Assembly (NCBI GenBank): GCA_003427395.1
Contig: BFEA01000068.1
Coordinates: forward strand, 492,948-513,726
DNA: 20,779 bases
Origin: Chara braunii
Lineage: Eukaryota > Streptophyta > Charophyceae > Charales > Characeae
Reading direction: 5' to 3'
A program made the position numbers and the translations under genes. Positions 1-9,250 of the stretch are shown here, piece by piece; position 1 is the first letter of the stretch; each line of letters opens with the position of its first letter. The notes beneath the pieces were generated by a model. The model did no database searches and was not told where the DNA came from. It worked only from the letters and a program-made list of their open reading frames with translations.

Positions 1-160
1 AGCACCGCCCGCTCCCCACCCTGCCCACAGCCCCCCCAAGCACCGCCTCCGCTCCCCACACTGTGCAAACGCGTTCACGCGCGCTCAGTGTGCGTTCACC
101 ACGTTCATAGTACCCTGAACGCGAAACGCGCGTTCAATGAACACGCGGTAACATAGTGGT
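1..160. repeat. GC-rich start of window with short direct and inverted repeats
   Basis: AGCACCGCC followed by a CCGCTCCCCAC-like string occurs at 1 and again at 39, so a C-rich unit of about 38 bp is present at least twice and may continue left of the window. From about 68 to 150 the motif GTTCA or its complement TGAAC, mostly next to CG-rich bases, recurs in both orientations, giving imperfect inverted repeats that could fold. I see no coding frame or RNA gene. The meaning is unknown. Confidence 0.45.
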
Positions 161-262
161 GGTTAAAACCACCTGTCCCCCGCCACCCAAAAACCTGTGT
201 CCGGTGGGTAGGGCAAGGTTTTTCGAAAGGGCAGCGACCATTGGTTACCAGCGGGTCCAGTC

Positions 263-1070
263 CCGCAACTAAAAGTACCCTAACTTGGGCGGTTTTTCGT
301 GCTTAAAATAGTAATCAGAAAAATCTGAAATTTTGGGAACCTCTAGACTATATTGTGATCTTTCTAGGGAAAATATTAAAAAATAATAATAAAAGATCGA
401 CCCTGAAATAGTTGCCATGCCTATTTGGTTCATTTTCCATTTTTGCCAGTCCGCGACGTATGGGCCAACGAAAAAAGTACCCTAACTTTAGTGATTTGTC
501 CAGCTCAGAAGAATGCGTTGAGAATCCTGAAAATTGGAGGGCCTATAGATTTGGTCCTGATCTTCCTACAAACAATACCTGAAAAACAAACAAACAAACA
601 AACAATTTGATGCTGAAATGGTCGCAGCGCCATTTCGGGGCATTTTCCATTTTTGCCACTCTTCGACGTGTGGACCAATGGAAAAAGTACCCTGACTTTA
701 GTGTTTTTTTCATGTTCAGAAGATTGCGTTAAAAATCGTGAAAACTGGAGAGCTTGTAGATTAAGTTGTGATCTTTCCAGGAAAAATATTTTAAAATTCT
801 TCAAAATAATTTCGACTGTCAAATAAGCACCTCGCGAATTCGTCACTCTTTCCATTTTCGCTGCTATGCCATGTGCCGACTAACAAAAAAGTCCTGCATC
901 TTCCGTGATTTTTTTAGCTCAGAAGAATATTAGGAAAAATGTAAGAACTTCTGAGTCCAAGGATTTCATTGTTATTTTTTTTGTAAAAATATTAGAAAAA
1001 CAATTAAAAATCGTTTTGGCCATAAAATGCATCATGGCGGTGATTCCACCAATTTTTTATTTCAGCCACT
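263..1070. repeat. 205-bp tandem repeat, four degenerate copies
   Basis: A block anchored on AAAAGTACCC (degraded to AAAAGTCC in the last copy) begins at 271, 473, 683 and 887, giving periods of 202, 210 and 204 bp. Each unit continues with a shared order of landmarks: an AACTTTAGTG-like string, CTCAGAAGA, a TGAAAATTGGAG-like string, a TGATCTTTC-like string and then an A/T-rich stretch. The junction between units carries CATTTTCCATTTTTGCC. Divergence is considerable and rises in the fourth copy. The short open frames in this region fall across unit boundaries and differ from copy to copy, so they are not genes. It looks like satellite or tandem-duplication DNA; no transposon ends were found. 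Confidence 0.7.
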
Positions 1071-1184
1071 CGGCCAGTTTTCCACTCTGCAAGGTCCGTG
1101 TTTGGACACACAGACACATCCTGACGTGCCAACTGCCTAACATGGGATACACTTAAAAAAAAAATGGTCCCCAAAATGATACAC

Positions 1185-1392
1185 GAAACTAATCTGCCTC
1201 AATGGTTATCTCATCAGGCAGCTGGGTTTCTCAAATTTGTGTGTGGGTTCAAACCCCAACTACAAAGTCACCACCGAATTTCAAAATATTTATATTAATG
1301 CGTGTGTGTGTGCGCGTGCGGGTGCATGCACGGCACGAAGATGACAGAATGAAAAGAAAAGAAAAGAAAAAAAACGCAAAAGACACCCAAGA

Positions 1393-1429
<37 letters not shown>

Positions 1430-1438
1430 AAAAAAAAG
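1185..1438 (+). repeat. Possible tRNA-derived SINE (weak)
   Basis: GGTTCAAACCC at 1246-1256 fits the RNA polymerase III B-box, with flanking G and C runs forming most of a T-arm stem. TGGTTATC at 1203 resembles the D-loop part of an A-box and lies 43 bp upstream. A purine/A-rich tract from about 1359 to 1436 could be the 3' tail. No complete tRNA cloverleaf, no acceptor stem and no target-site duplication were found. It may be a decayed SINE or a chance match, and only the B-box is convincing. Confidence 0.25.
1359..1436 (+). repeat. A-rich low-complexity tract
   Basis: The sequence starts as AAAAG repeats (GAAAAGAAAAGAAAAG) and becomes long adenine runs broken by a few G residues, ending just before GGCCGCCCG. 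The long open frames crossing it on both strands encode poly-Lys or poly-Phe and are low-complexity artefacts. It could be the tail of a retroposed element or simply a microsatellite. Confidence 0.85.
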
Positions 1439-1827
1439 GCCGCCCGCTTATTGGATGACTCACCTCCAAGATGTTCAATGACATCCGCATCAACGCCGCC
1501 CGTGTGCCCCATCCCTGGGGCGCGCACCCACATTTGGTGGCGCGTTGTGAACATTTTGGTACACACGCCCCTCTGCACACTCCCCCTCCCTCGGTCCCCT
1601 TCATCCGCCGCCCCTCATCAAAACTTCGACCCAAATCCGGCGCACAGCTCGTCATGGACTTCCCCCCACGGCCAATGCTGCTTTAGGGATAGGATAGGGA
1701 AGTTTTTTTTTTCTTCGTTTTTTTTTTGTGTGTGTTGGAAAGACCCCTCTATTAGAGGGAAGCAACACTTGCTGGGAATCACGCCCAGCATCCCACATGA
1801 ATATCTCTAATACCCTAAAGGAAAACG
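1439..1827. other. Non-coding stretch with no recognisable feature
   Basis: This stretch holds T-rich runs around 1701-1730 and small palindromes (CCTCTATTAGAGG near 1745; GCTGGG...CCCAGC near 1770-1789). Open frames in all phases have no recognisable domain and no codon pattern that looks selected. I see nothing that supports a gene. Confidence 0.5.
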
Positions 1828-1830
1828 CGG

Positions 1831-1858
1831 GTCTCGCGTGACGGGCCCACGCGAGACA
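1831..1858. repeat. Perfect 10-bp stem hairpin
   Basis: GTCTCGCGTG at 1831-1840 is exactly complementary to CACGCGAGAC at 1849-1858, with an 8-nt loop. It is not followed by a T-run, so a terminator reading is not supported. It lies at the left edge of the GC-rich repeat block. Confidence 0.7.
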
Positions 1859-1860
1859 CC

Positions 1861-2070
1861 GGTGGTGGAGGCAAGGTCCCAGATGTGAGAGATTCGGTAA
1901 CGGTCTCGCGGCACGACCTGAGCGGCGCAGGGGTGTGGAGGCAGGTCGACGGGTGGTCTGGGGGCGCAGGGGAACGGTACCAGATGAGACGGTATAGTGG
2001 AACGACCTGAGCGGCGGAGCGGGTTGGAGGCAGGTTGACGGGCAGTCTGGGGGTGCCGGGGGACGTGTGA
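1861..2070. repeat. GC-rich tandem repeat of about 85 bp, also present right of the retrotransposon
   Basis: The module GACCTGAGCGGCG, then TTGGAGGCAGGT or its variant, then a GGTCTGGGGG-like string, then GCAGGGG starts at about 1917 and again at about 2004, with a more diverged half copy (GGTGGAGGCA) near 1862. The same module recurs at 20256-20400, immediately outside the right LTR. No coding frame is convincing. It may be a dispersed repeat family or the target DNA around the composite element. Confidence 0.6.
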
Positions 2071-2600
2071 GGAAACCCCGGGGGGGGGCCTCCCTTGTTC
2101 ACTGAAGCCATGGGCAACAGCGCCTGTCACTCGCTGTGCTCGCTTCCGAGGTCCTCAGCGACCAACAGGGTAACTGTGGTGGTGATATCAATTGTCCCCT
2201 CCCCTCTTCTGGGGAGCTCTGACGGTACTCCACCCCCAACCTTCACCAGGGTTGAATTACATCAAATGGCAAGAATTATCGTGGTCAAACAGTACACACT
2301 TTGTAATAATAAGCCAGACTAAAGGAGAGCCAGGTTCAAGCTCGTTTCGCGAGGTTCATCAAGGGCATTCACATCACAGACAAGTCGCCAGTTTACAACA
2401 TTCAACCAACTAGTAGTGAGCGAAATAGAGCTCTGTTCTTACTAGATGGCACGAGCATCGGTTAGCGGTGGCAAAGCCTGTTTCTCAGTGCGCAGCGGAT
2501 CAGTTACTTCGCAAGCGAGGACCCGTTCACAGCGTTCGGCGAAAGCAATATGGCTTGTACTAGGGGGAATAGCCGGACTTTTCTTCAGAAAAACAAAATG
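2071..2600. other. Non-coding stretch, nothing recognised
   Basis: Short open frames occur on both strands but none shows a recognisable domain. A few echoes of the downstream motif (AGCGGATC, AAGCGAGGAC) appear from about 2480, suggesting the irregular array at 2601 once extended further left. I can support no gene, RNA or transposon end here. Confidence 0.4.
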
Positions 2601-2975
2601 ATTGGACAACATTAGCGGGGATATTCAGACTGAAATCAAGATGATTGGCTCGCCAGCGAGGGCATTTGGACTATTCCCCAAAAAGAAAACAAAGTAATTG
2701 TCCGCTGCCAGCGGGGAAATCGATCTGTTCCACATATGTTTAAATGATTGACCCACTATCAGCGGGGGTATTTGTTGTCCCATAGAAAATAAGTAAAATA
2801 ATCTTTTCCCCAAAAAGAAAACAAAGTGATTGTCCGCTGCCAGCGGGGAAATCTAGCTGTTCCACATATGTCAAAATGATTGACCCGCTACCAGCAGGGG
2901 TATTTGCTGTCCCACAGAAAATAATTAACTAGAATTAAAAAGGAGAAGATTGGCCGGCTGTCGGCGGGAGTATTT
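2601..2975. repeat. Irregular tandem array with a duplicated 132-bp unit
   Basis: A 132-bp unit starting TTCCCCAAAAAGAAAAC is present at 2674 and again at 2806, nearly identical. A smaller module, ATTG plus about 8-12 bases plus AGCGGGG or a close variant, occurs at 2601, 2644, 2697, 2747, 2829, 2879 and 2949, so the 132-bp unit is itself made of related sub-units of about 50 and 80 bp. A weaker copy (ATGGCCGACC with CAGCGAGGG) lies at 3133, close to where the LTR match begins. No gene is present. The array could be target DNA or part of an LTR longer than the portion that can be paired. Confidence 0.65.
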
Positions 2976-3498
2976 GAACTGGTGTTCAGAGAGCCAAAGG
3001 GTTGATTCACCACTACATGCTCGCGATCACAGCTGCCACTAGAATTCCCTTGCTTACCCAGCAGACCGGTCACGATCATTAGCTGAATGTCCAACGGGGA
3101 ACTTCGCTACACACCAAGAGCCCTTCCAACGGAATGGCCGACCGTTCAGCGAGGGCCTGTAGTCCGACAGACCTGCGAAGGACAGATCTTGCCAGGTACG
3201 GAACTGCTCGTCAGTTCAGCAAAGAAGTAATGACCGAACTTACCAGACCTCCTTTAGCTCTGAGATCCGTTCCGACACGTGAAATGATCTCCCCTGCCCT
3301 CACTTGTAGAATGATTGGCCCCGAACTCATTGGGTTGGGCTCGTCGTCTCCGGAACAGTAAGCTGACAGACTCACTCCCGCCAAGATCTCCCCCCCGCGC
3401 GAACCCCCTTTTGTCCGGAGTCCTCCTGAGGACACTGCGCACGACCCCCGTGCCAATCAACCAGGAGAGGTGATCGCCTCGCGTGTCCCTTGCTGTAT

Positions 3499-3535
3499 CT
3501 TCTCTCTCTCCCTCTTTCTCTCTCTCTCTGAATGC
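3499..3535. repeat. (CT)n microsatellite inside 3' LTR
   Basis: A pyrimidine tract made mainly of TCTC with CCC and TTT interruptions. The same tract is found at the equivalent place in the 5' LTR (about 12651-12682). On the element's coding strand it is (GA)n, located in the part of the LTR nearest the outer end (U5 side). Confidence 0.8.
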
Positions 3536-4807
3536 TCTCTCCTCCCTCACTCGCTGAATGCACGCTGACAATTCTTCACCTCCTCCTGTTCGCGCACCCC
3601 TACGGCCGCCCCCTTGATAACTCTCACGCGCTTACATGCCCAACTCTGAACAGAGCTGCCGTTTACTGTGCGCGCCGTGCACACGGCGAGTCTGTCCTCT
3701 CTGTGCAGTGCTGACCCGTCACGAAAAGGCCCCTCTCTCCCTGTTACGTGGTTTGCACATGCTGAATCGAGCTGTACCCCCGACGCAGCTCGCTGCTCAT
3801 CATCTGCACAGTTTCTGCCAATTGGTTCCTGGATCACTTCTTCTCGCACCTGCTAGATCACTGTGTGTTCCAGGTACACTGCTCGGTTTTCCTTTCTCGA
3901 CAGACTCAGCTATCACTTCTCACTTGCTCGGCGGACGCGTGGCACATGCCCCCACCCATTTTCGACGGTTCTCCATGCTGGCTTCTCTCTCCTCCCCTTC
4001 TCACTTCACTGAATCAGGCGATGCATCGCGCGCGCCAGGCGCGCTCTGATTCTCTGCATCCCTGCTCTGAACCGCTCTGTCAGGTTCGATCAGCGGGCAG
4101 AGTACACCTAGCACGCCCCGCCCAGGACCGCGACGACCAGTTGGTTCTCCCACCGGCTGCGCACACCTGGCTCATACGCCCCCGTCCGCTGACCACCCAC
4201 GCCTCGACTTGTGAAATGGGCTCGGAACATCGCGCGCACCGTCCCTCAACTGCACCCGCCTGCGTAACTGCGCCGAGTACACCGTGCACACCTCCCTCTC
4301 ACTTGCCACTCCCCTCGCTCGCGGAGTAACTGCCGGAGCGTCCGCGCGTCTGCCCCGTGCTTGCAGTCGCGGTTACACCTTGCTCGCGCCAAAACAAAAC
4401 TCCCCCACTGTGCTTTTCAGCCTGACTATATGCAGACCGGGTCCATTCCCACTCACCACAGCAGGCCGAAGCGTCCAGATCGTTGAGACCTCAGGCCGCA
4501 AACATCGCGGCAGCTACCTTGGCCTCCCGGTCCGCACGTGCTTGTCTCAGTTTTCAGCATACCTCGTCATGTCAAGCTCGCGGTGCAGTAGTCCCAGAAT
4601 TTTTGAGTCCGAATCAATCCCCTCCAACCGCAGCTGCCGTAGCAGTCTCAGTTTTGTGCTATACGGAACCATTCCCGCGCCTGGATAACAAACGATACCA
4701 CGCAAAAGCACCGTGATAACAGCGAGTCTGAAAACCACCAAGCTGGACTGCGGCAGTCGGGATCTCTTGCCCACCAATCTCACGGAGAGCACTATACAAC
4801 ACCACAA

Positions 4808-5420
4808 TCCCGTAATAACGTCGAACCATAGCCATATTGAAACCGAGGCTGAGCCAACCCATACTGATCCAACGCCGAGCTTAAAATATCAATCCGAGTC
4901 TCCGTAAGCCTTAGTGTGCCAATGTCTGTCTATGCCGAATGTCCCGGAACGCTGCCAAGTTGGAACCACACCGATCATGGAATGCACTGATGACGATTTT
5001 GTGATAATCGCTCGGGGTCGCCGCATCTCATAAAATAAGCCACCGTGATGTCCCCGAATCTGAGATAAATCACCGCCGTACCTGAAATGAACTACTGTCA
5101 TGGTTCCGATCCTGAAATTAATTGGGGCAATGGCCCCGAATCTGATATAACGGGAGACGACAATACCGAATCCGAAGTGTCCCGATGTGATGATACCGAA
5201 CCTGAAATAAATCGCCGTACCAGTCCCGATCCTGTCAACAAATCATGCCGATGTGTCCGAACCTAAGTAGGCTGTCGTACGGGTCCCGAGCCTGAAAATC
5301 GACCACTAAACTCATTCCGAACCTGAAAATAATTCCACGTTAGCGGCCAGAACCCTGAAAATGAGTCACCGTAGTGAAACAGCTGTCGCCTGCCCCATAC
5401 CGAACAAGAAGCCCGTCGGT
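4808..5420. repeat. 30-bp phased degenerate repeat within 3' LTR
   Basis: The core CCGAACCTGAAATAA or a variant is regularly spaced: CCG occurs at 5106, 5136, 5166, 5196, 5226, 5257, 5286, 5317 and (as CCA) 5347, a period of 30 bp plus or minus one. Looser copies extend to about 4808 on one side and 5451 on the other. The spacer between cores varies strongly while the period is kept. The same array is in the other LTR. It is not a CRISPR array: the repeats are degenerate, there is no constant-length unique spacer, and it lies inside a eukaryotic LTR. Confidence 0.75.
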
Positions 5421-6445
5421 TACCATAGGATGTAGCCACTCTGCATCATACCGATCCTCTCAGAATCATGTACCCGTACCAAGCCAAAAACCATACATAC
5501 TGTCGGTCTGAGGTAGCACCACCCCATGATCTCCATGGGACTCCCGCTCTCAGTACATCCCAATGGCGGTAAAGTTAGTAATCAAGCAACCCAGGGAAAG
5601 CGACGCAAGGGACCTCGACCATCGGTAGTTGTAAGAACTGTTAGAATCCGGGAAAAATGATCAATCCGGGGTCAGAGCTGATTGCGGGCAATCGAGGCGA
5701 AATTAGGTCAATTTCCCAATAATCATGGGTTCCTGTCCCTTTCATCGTTTTTAATCATTCTTCCTTTTCCTTAATTCTATTGTCGGAAATAGTAAATTAA
5801 CCGTAAATTCCCCAAAATTAAATTCCGAGAAAGTTTAAATACATGGCTGATTTCCCTTTTTTTTCTTTTCTTTTTTACCATTTTTAATATTTTTCTATGT
5901 TTTTAACTTCATTGCCGGGAACATAAAATAACAAGGGTATTCCCTCTAGAATTAAATGCCGTAAAAAATAAAGAAATTAAGGAATATTATGTTTTTCCCT
6001 TCTCCCCTATTGGTCTTAATCCCTTTTCCCCATCTTTAATTATGGTACTAAAATAGTCAAAAATTCGAGGCCTCATTTCGGCCCCGGTCGTACGCTGCAA
6101 AAACGTTGGGGCGAGGTCAGTTCCCGCGATGCCTCTCCGCGGCAGGCCACTCCGGGTCTAAGCCTCTGAACGGCTTGAAATGACGGTCCCTAGATACGCC
6201 GAGTGCGGCCACCCATCTCGCCACCTTTGAGGGTTACTCGTAAGGTTCAGTGCACCCAAAATCAGGGGTGCCCTGAGTTCCCCTCATTTTTGCTGCCTGG
6301 TCATTCCAGAGTACCGTTAAAACCCGGATTTGTCCCTGAGCCTCAGCCCCAAAGCCGCAGATTTCAGGCGGCGCACTGCTTGTGGCCGCCTGACAGTTAG
6401 CCCGGACCACTTCTCGACGCCCCTATCGAGTCCTATCCACTTACG

Positions 6446-8178
6446 TCAAAGGAAGCGGACGAGCTTCAGGGTGATTGCCCGTAAAGGACGCCCACGTCGA
6501 CGTTTAATTGTCTTAAGTCTCAGTTTGTTATGAGTCCTGGGGCTAAGAAGATGTTTCTTGACTTTTCTTTTCCTTCGGGATCTTGACCTTGGTAGGATCC
6601 TCTTTTTCTTCCGACGTTGGCCCGAGAAAGGTGCCGATTCGCCAGTTTGTCTAATGCGAACTCTCCGTCTGACCCTCTTGAGCACGAATAACTATTTCTT
6701 CTCTCTTCCTAATGCCATCCCTTTGACCTTTCTTTTCTCCACTCTTTTCCCCTTCTTGGAACTTTCCCCTGCCTCGAATCGTCTCGCGGGGGCTCCATCC
6801 TCCATTTTGGCCTTTCCTTTCCCTTTCGGGCTTGTCAGCAATAAGCTGGGTGCAGGCCTGGGTCTAAATAACTTTAACCTAGCACCTGCCACTAGGTCCT
6901 TCCACTTGGATCTGTCTAATTCTGCTATCATATAGGTCCCCTAGTCGAGCGCCTCAACCACTCTGCAAGGTCTCATCCATCTGTTGGCGAGTTTTCCAGT
7001 CCAGTTCTTCTCGAGTGCTGCGTCGTAGAGAAGGACCATATCTCCTACGCTCACCCTCTCTTTCCTGATCCGCACGCTCTTATCCCATCTCTCTTTACCT
7101 TTGTCCCTCTCCACTGCCAAACGGTTTGCCGCTGTTATAAGGTTGTCTTCCAAACCGTAGGTTATTTGTCTTGTTCAGGCAGCTACGAGTTCCTCTCTGG
7201 TCATCTCCTCAGCCCAGTCGACGGTTGTCAAGCTGTCGACGTGAAACTCAATGGGGAGAGGACAATGCCGCCCGAACCACAAGGTGTATGGTGGGTATCC
7301 GGTGCTACCCCGGACCGTGACGTTGTCCGCCCATATTGCGTATCGAAAATATCGTGGCCAATCACTGTCTCTGCCTTTGCACCACTTGGATAGTGACGCT
7401 ATCAGAGTTTGGTATCCCCTTTCTACTGGAGAGTTCGATTGTGGGTGGTAGGCAGTGGCTATCGAAACTCTCGCCCCGACTCTCTTGAACACACTCTGAA
7501 CCTCGTCAGCTAGAAACTCCGCTCCTATGTCCATCACTATCTTGCTGACACAACCATACCTAGATAAGTACTATAGGACGAAGTTCTTCACTTCCCTTGC
7601 CGTCTTACTCTTGATAGGTCTACCGTCCACGAACCCAGTGAAGTCATCTCATATGTTCACAACGTAGTTCATATTGCCTACCCCGTTCGGCATCTTCACT
7701 AGATCGATGTGTACCTTCTCGCCCGGCCTGGTCGGATAGGGTGGATGAAGTGGCTCTTTGTATTTCACAATAGCTCTCTTCTGGCACTCCTCGCAGGTTA
7801 TACAGTATCTCTCGACGTCCTTATACTGCCCTTCCCACCAGTACAGCCTGCGTACCTTTCCGTAGGTCCCTTTGACTCCTCTATGTCCTCCGACTACTCT
7901 GTCGTGAAGCTCCGCAACTATCATCTGTCTGTTCTCAGGATCACAAACTACTCGTAAGGGCATCCCCGAACCGACGGGTCGACGAAATAGATGGCCCGCT
8001 CTAAGGCAGTACTGGGCTGCTTGTCTCTGGATATCTGAATCTTGACTCTCCTCACCCGACAAATGTAGCCCGATTGTTCGATATTTGTCTTCGTAGAGGT
8101 TAACCAGAAATCGATCGGCGCGTCTCGGCTCCGCCAATGTCAGGGCTCCAGCTACTATCGGGAGCTCGGCCTCAAGAG
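6446..8178 (-). pseudogene. Ty3/gypsy integrase with GPY/F-like region and basic tail, stop-ridden
   Basis: The integrase part of pol would insert the element cDNA into host DNA. One reading frame runs from the fold-back insertion at 8178 down to 6446, broken by stops at 7649, 7571, 7175, 6941 and 6692. The H2C2 zinc finger is intact (LHD...GGHRG, then CITCEEC, encoded about 7904-7784). The catalytic triad is visible: D in VHIDLVK, D in MDIGAEF and E in SPVERG, the last two 35 residues apart (DD35E). Next come WPRYFRYAIWAD, a GPY/F-like segment (VSVGDMVLLYDAALEKNW then RWMRPCRVVEALD) and a Lys/Arg-rich tail ending at 6446. The 50 bp to the LTR at 6395 contain no convincing polypurine tract. 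The element's RNase H lies upstream, separated by the fold-back insertion. The family call is secure and the copy is dead. Confidence 0.9.
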
Positions 8179-8700
8179 CAACAGAAAAATTCCCATGAGA
8201 AATTAAAGTTGAAAAAACATTCTATAAAGAAAAAATCCTTCATATTTATAAATTATCATTCCAATGTTTTTCCAATTCTAAAATTTTCAATTTAATTTGA
8301 TAAGTTCCCGTCTAAATATGAGCTTTCCCTTCCAACTCCATCTATTTGTTCAAGATGGAATGAAAGTCTAGACGATTTTATGAAATGTTTTAATTATACT
8401 TTCATTCTACTACAACAAATATCGTCTAATTTAAATTGGATTAACATATTTATGACTGGAAATCCTTACTTAGAATGACAGTCCAATTAAAATATTTCAT
8501 GAACTCATCCAGACTTTCATTCCATCTTTAGCATGCAGTTCAAATAAGAAAGGATACCCCATTCTTGAAAGGAAAGTTTTCAAGTAAGACGGGAAATTTT
8601 AAAATTGGAATGACATTTTTTAAGATGGAATGAAAATTTGAAATTTAGAATGTAATTTTACTCTAGAATGATTATTTAATTCCGCGAATTTTTTTTGTTG
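8179..8700. mobile_element. 522-bp A/T-rich fold-back element (MITE-like)
   Basis: This block separates RNase H from integrase and is far more A/T-rich than the pol sequence on either side. Its ends are inverted: CAACAGAAAAATTCC at 8179 against CAACAAAAAAAATTCG read from 8700 on the minus strand. The inversion continues inward along almost the whole element: for example AGATGGAATGAAAGTCT near 8354 pairs with AGACTTTCATTCCATCT near 8511, so arms of about 230 bp (8179-8409 and 8471-8700) flank a loop of about 60 bp. It has no coding capacity. I could not find a clear target-site duplication, so the exact ends and superfamily are open. Removing it brings the ends of the RNase H and integrase regions together. 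Confidence 0.75.
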
Positions 8701-9250
8701 TGGGATCCGCGAAAGACCATCTGCCACGACATTTTTAGTGCGAGATATCCTCTCAACTGTGTTATCATATAGCCGAATCCGTATTAACCATCGTGCGATG
8801 GTCGGGTCCGTCAGGCTAAAGTCCTTCTGGAGGACAAAGGCGACCGTTGTGGGATCTACTCTTAAGATGAACCGTTGTCCGTAGATATAGTGTCTGAACG
8901 TGTCTAGACACCGGAAAACAGCTAACACTTCCTTCTTGAATTGACTGTAGTTTCGCTCAGCCGTATTAAGTGTCCTACTCTCAAATCTTAACGGTTTTTC
9001 CTTCCCTTCAGCGTCCTTCTGAGACAACAACCCTCCTACTGAACAAGGTCCAGTATCCGTGGATACTATGAAGAGTCTCTCAGCCTCATCATCAAAGAAT
9101 GACACGCCAGTACGTGTCCTCCCTCCTTAAATTCATCTTTAAGCTCTTGCATAGCGAGTTCCTATGAAGAATCTCAGTAGAATTTCTCAGTCTTTCGAAG
9201 GAGTAGCCTCAATGCTCAGCCTTCTCCGCATACCTCCGTATGAATATCGG
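8701..9250 (-). pseudogene. Ty3/gypsy RNase H domain
   Basis: RNase H degrades the RNA strand of the RNA-DNA hybrid during reverse transcription. An open frame from 9105 to 8701 carries the four acidic positions of the family: D in IVSTDTG, E in FKKEVLAVF, D in RVDPTTVAF and D in NVVADGLSR. It also has the conserved TLNTAERNYSQ block. The start at 9105 is only the first usable codon of a broken polyprotein. Between 9250 and 9105 the reading frame changes at least twice: coding-like residues such as AMQELKDEF lie in one phase and the RNase H block in another. A TGA at 9253-9251 sits where the RT connection motif (FLGVVGY) is normally followed by tryptophan. The frame is cut at its end by the fold-back element. 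Confidence 0.9.

Larger units (their letters stand above)
3169..6395 (-). repeat. 3' LTR of Ty3/gypsy retrotransposon, very long
   Basis: This 3227-bp block matches 12322-20250 once two insertions there are removed (3223 bp). On the minus strand it begins TGTCAGGCGGCC at 6395, the expected TG start of a retroviral-type LTR, directly outside the pol tail. The other end is defined only by loss of the match at AGACCTGCG; no CA terminus is clear there, so the true LTR may extend further left. It contains a (CT)n tract (3499-3535), a 30-bp phased repeat (about 4808-5420) and an A/T-rich block (about 5740-6060) that could hold promoter elements on the minus strand. This copy is uninterrupted and shows the pre-insertion sites: CCCCTACG at 3597-3604 and CCGT at 3716-3719. 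Open frames inside are shared with the other LTR only because the LTRs are duplicates. Confidence 0.85.

Noticed and set aside
1202-1810. Long open frame of 202 codons and its minus-strand counterparts
   Set aside because: It is carried by the A-rich tract (poly-Lys or poly-Phe) and low-complexity sequence, with no domain.
1831-1858. Hairpin considered as a transcription terminator
   Set aside because: There is no T-run after the stem and the context is eukaryotic.
3865-4329. Open frame also present in the right LTR at 17635-18192
   Set aside because: The similarity is explained by LTR duplication. The frames differ in length and start, and no domain is recognisable.
5054-5350. Regular 30-bp repeats considered as a CRISPR array
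   Set aside because: The repeats are degenerate, spacers share similarity and sit in a eukaryotic LTR, and there are no cas genes.
6396-6445. Polypurine tract next to the 3' LTR
   Set aside because: On the minus strand only short purine runs are seen (GGATAGG, GAGAAG), none directly next to TGTCAGG, so I do not call one.
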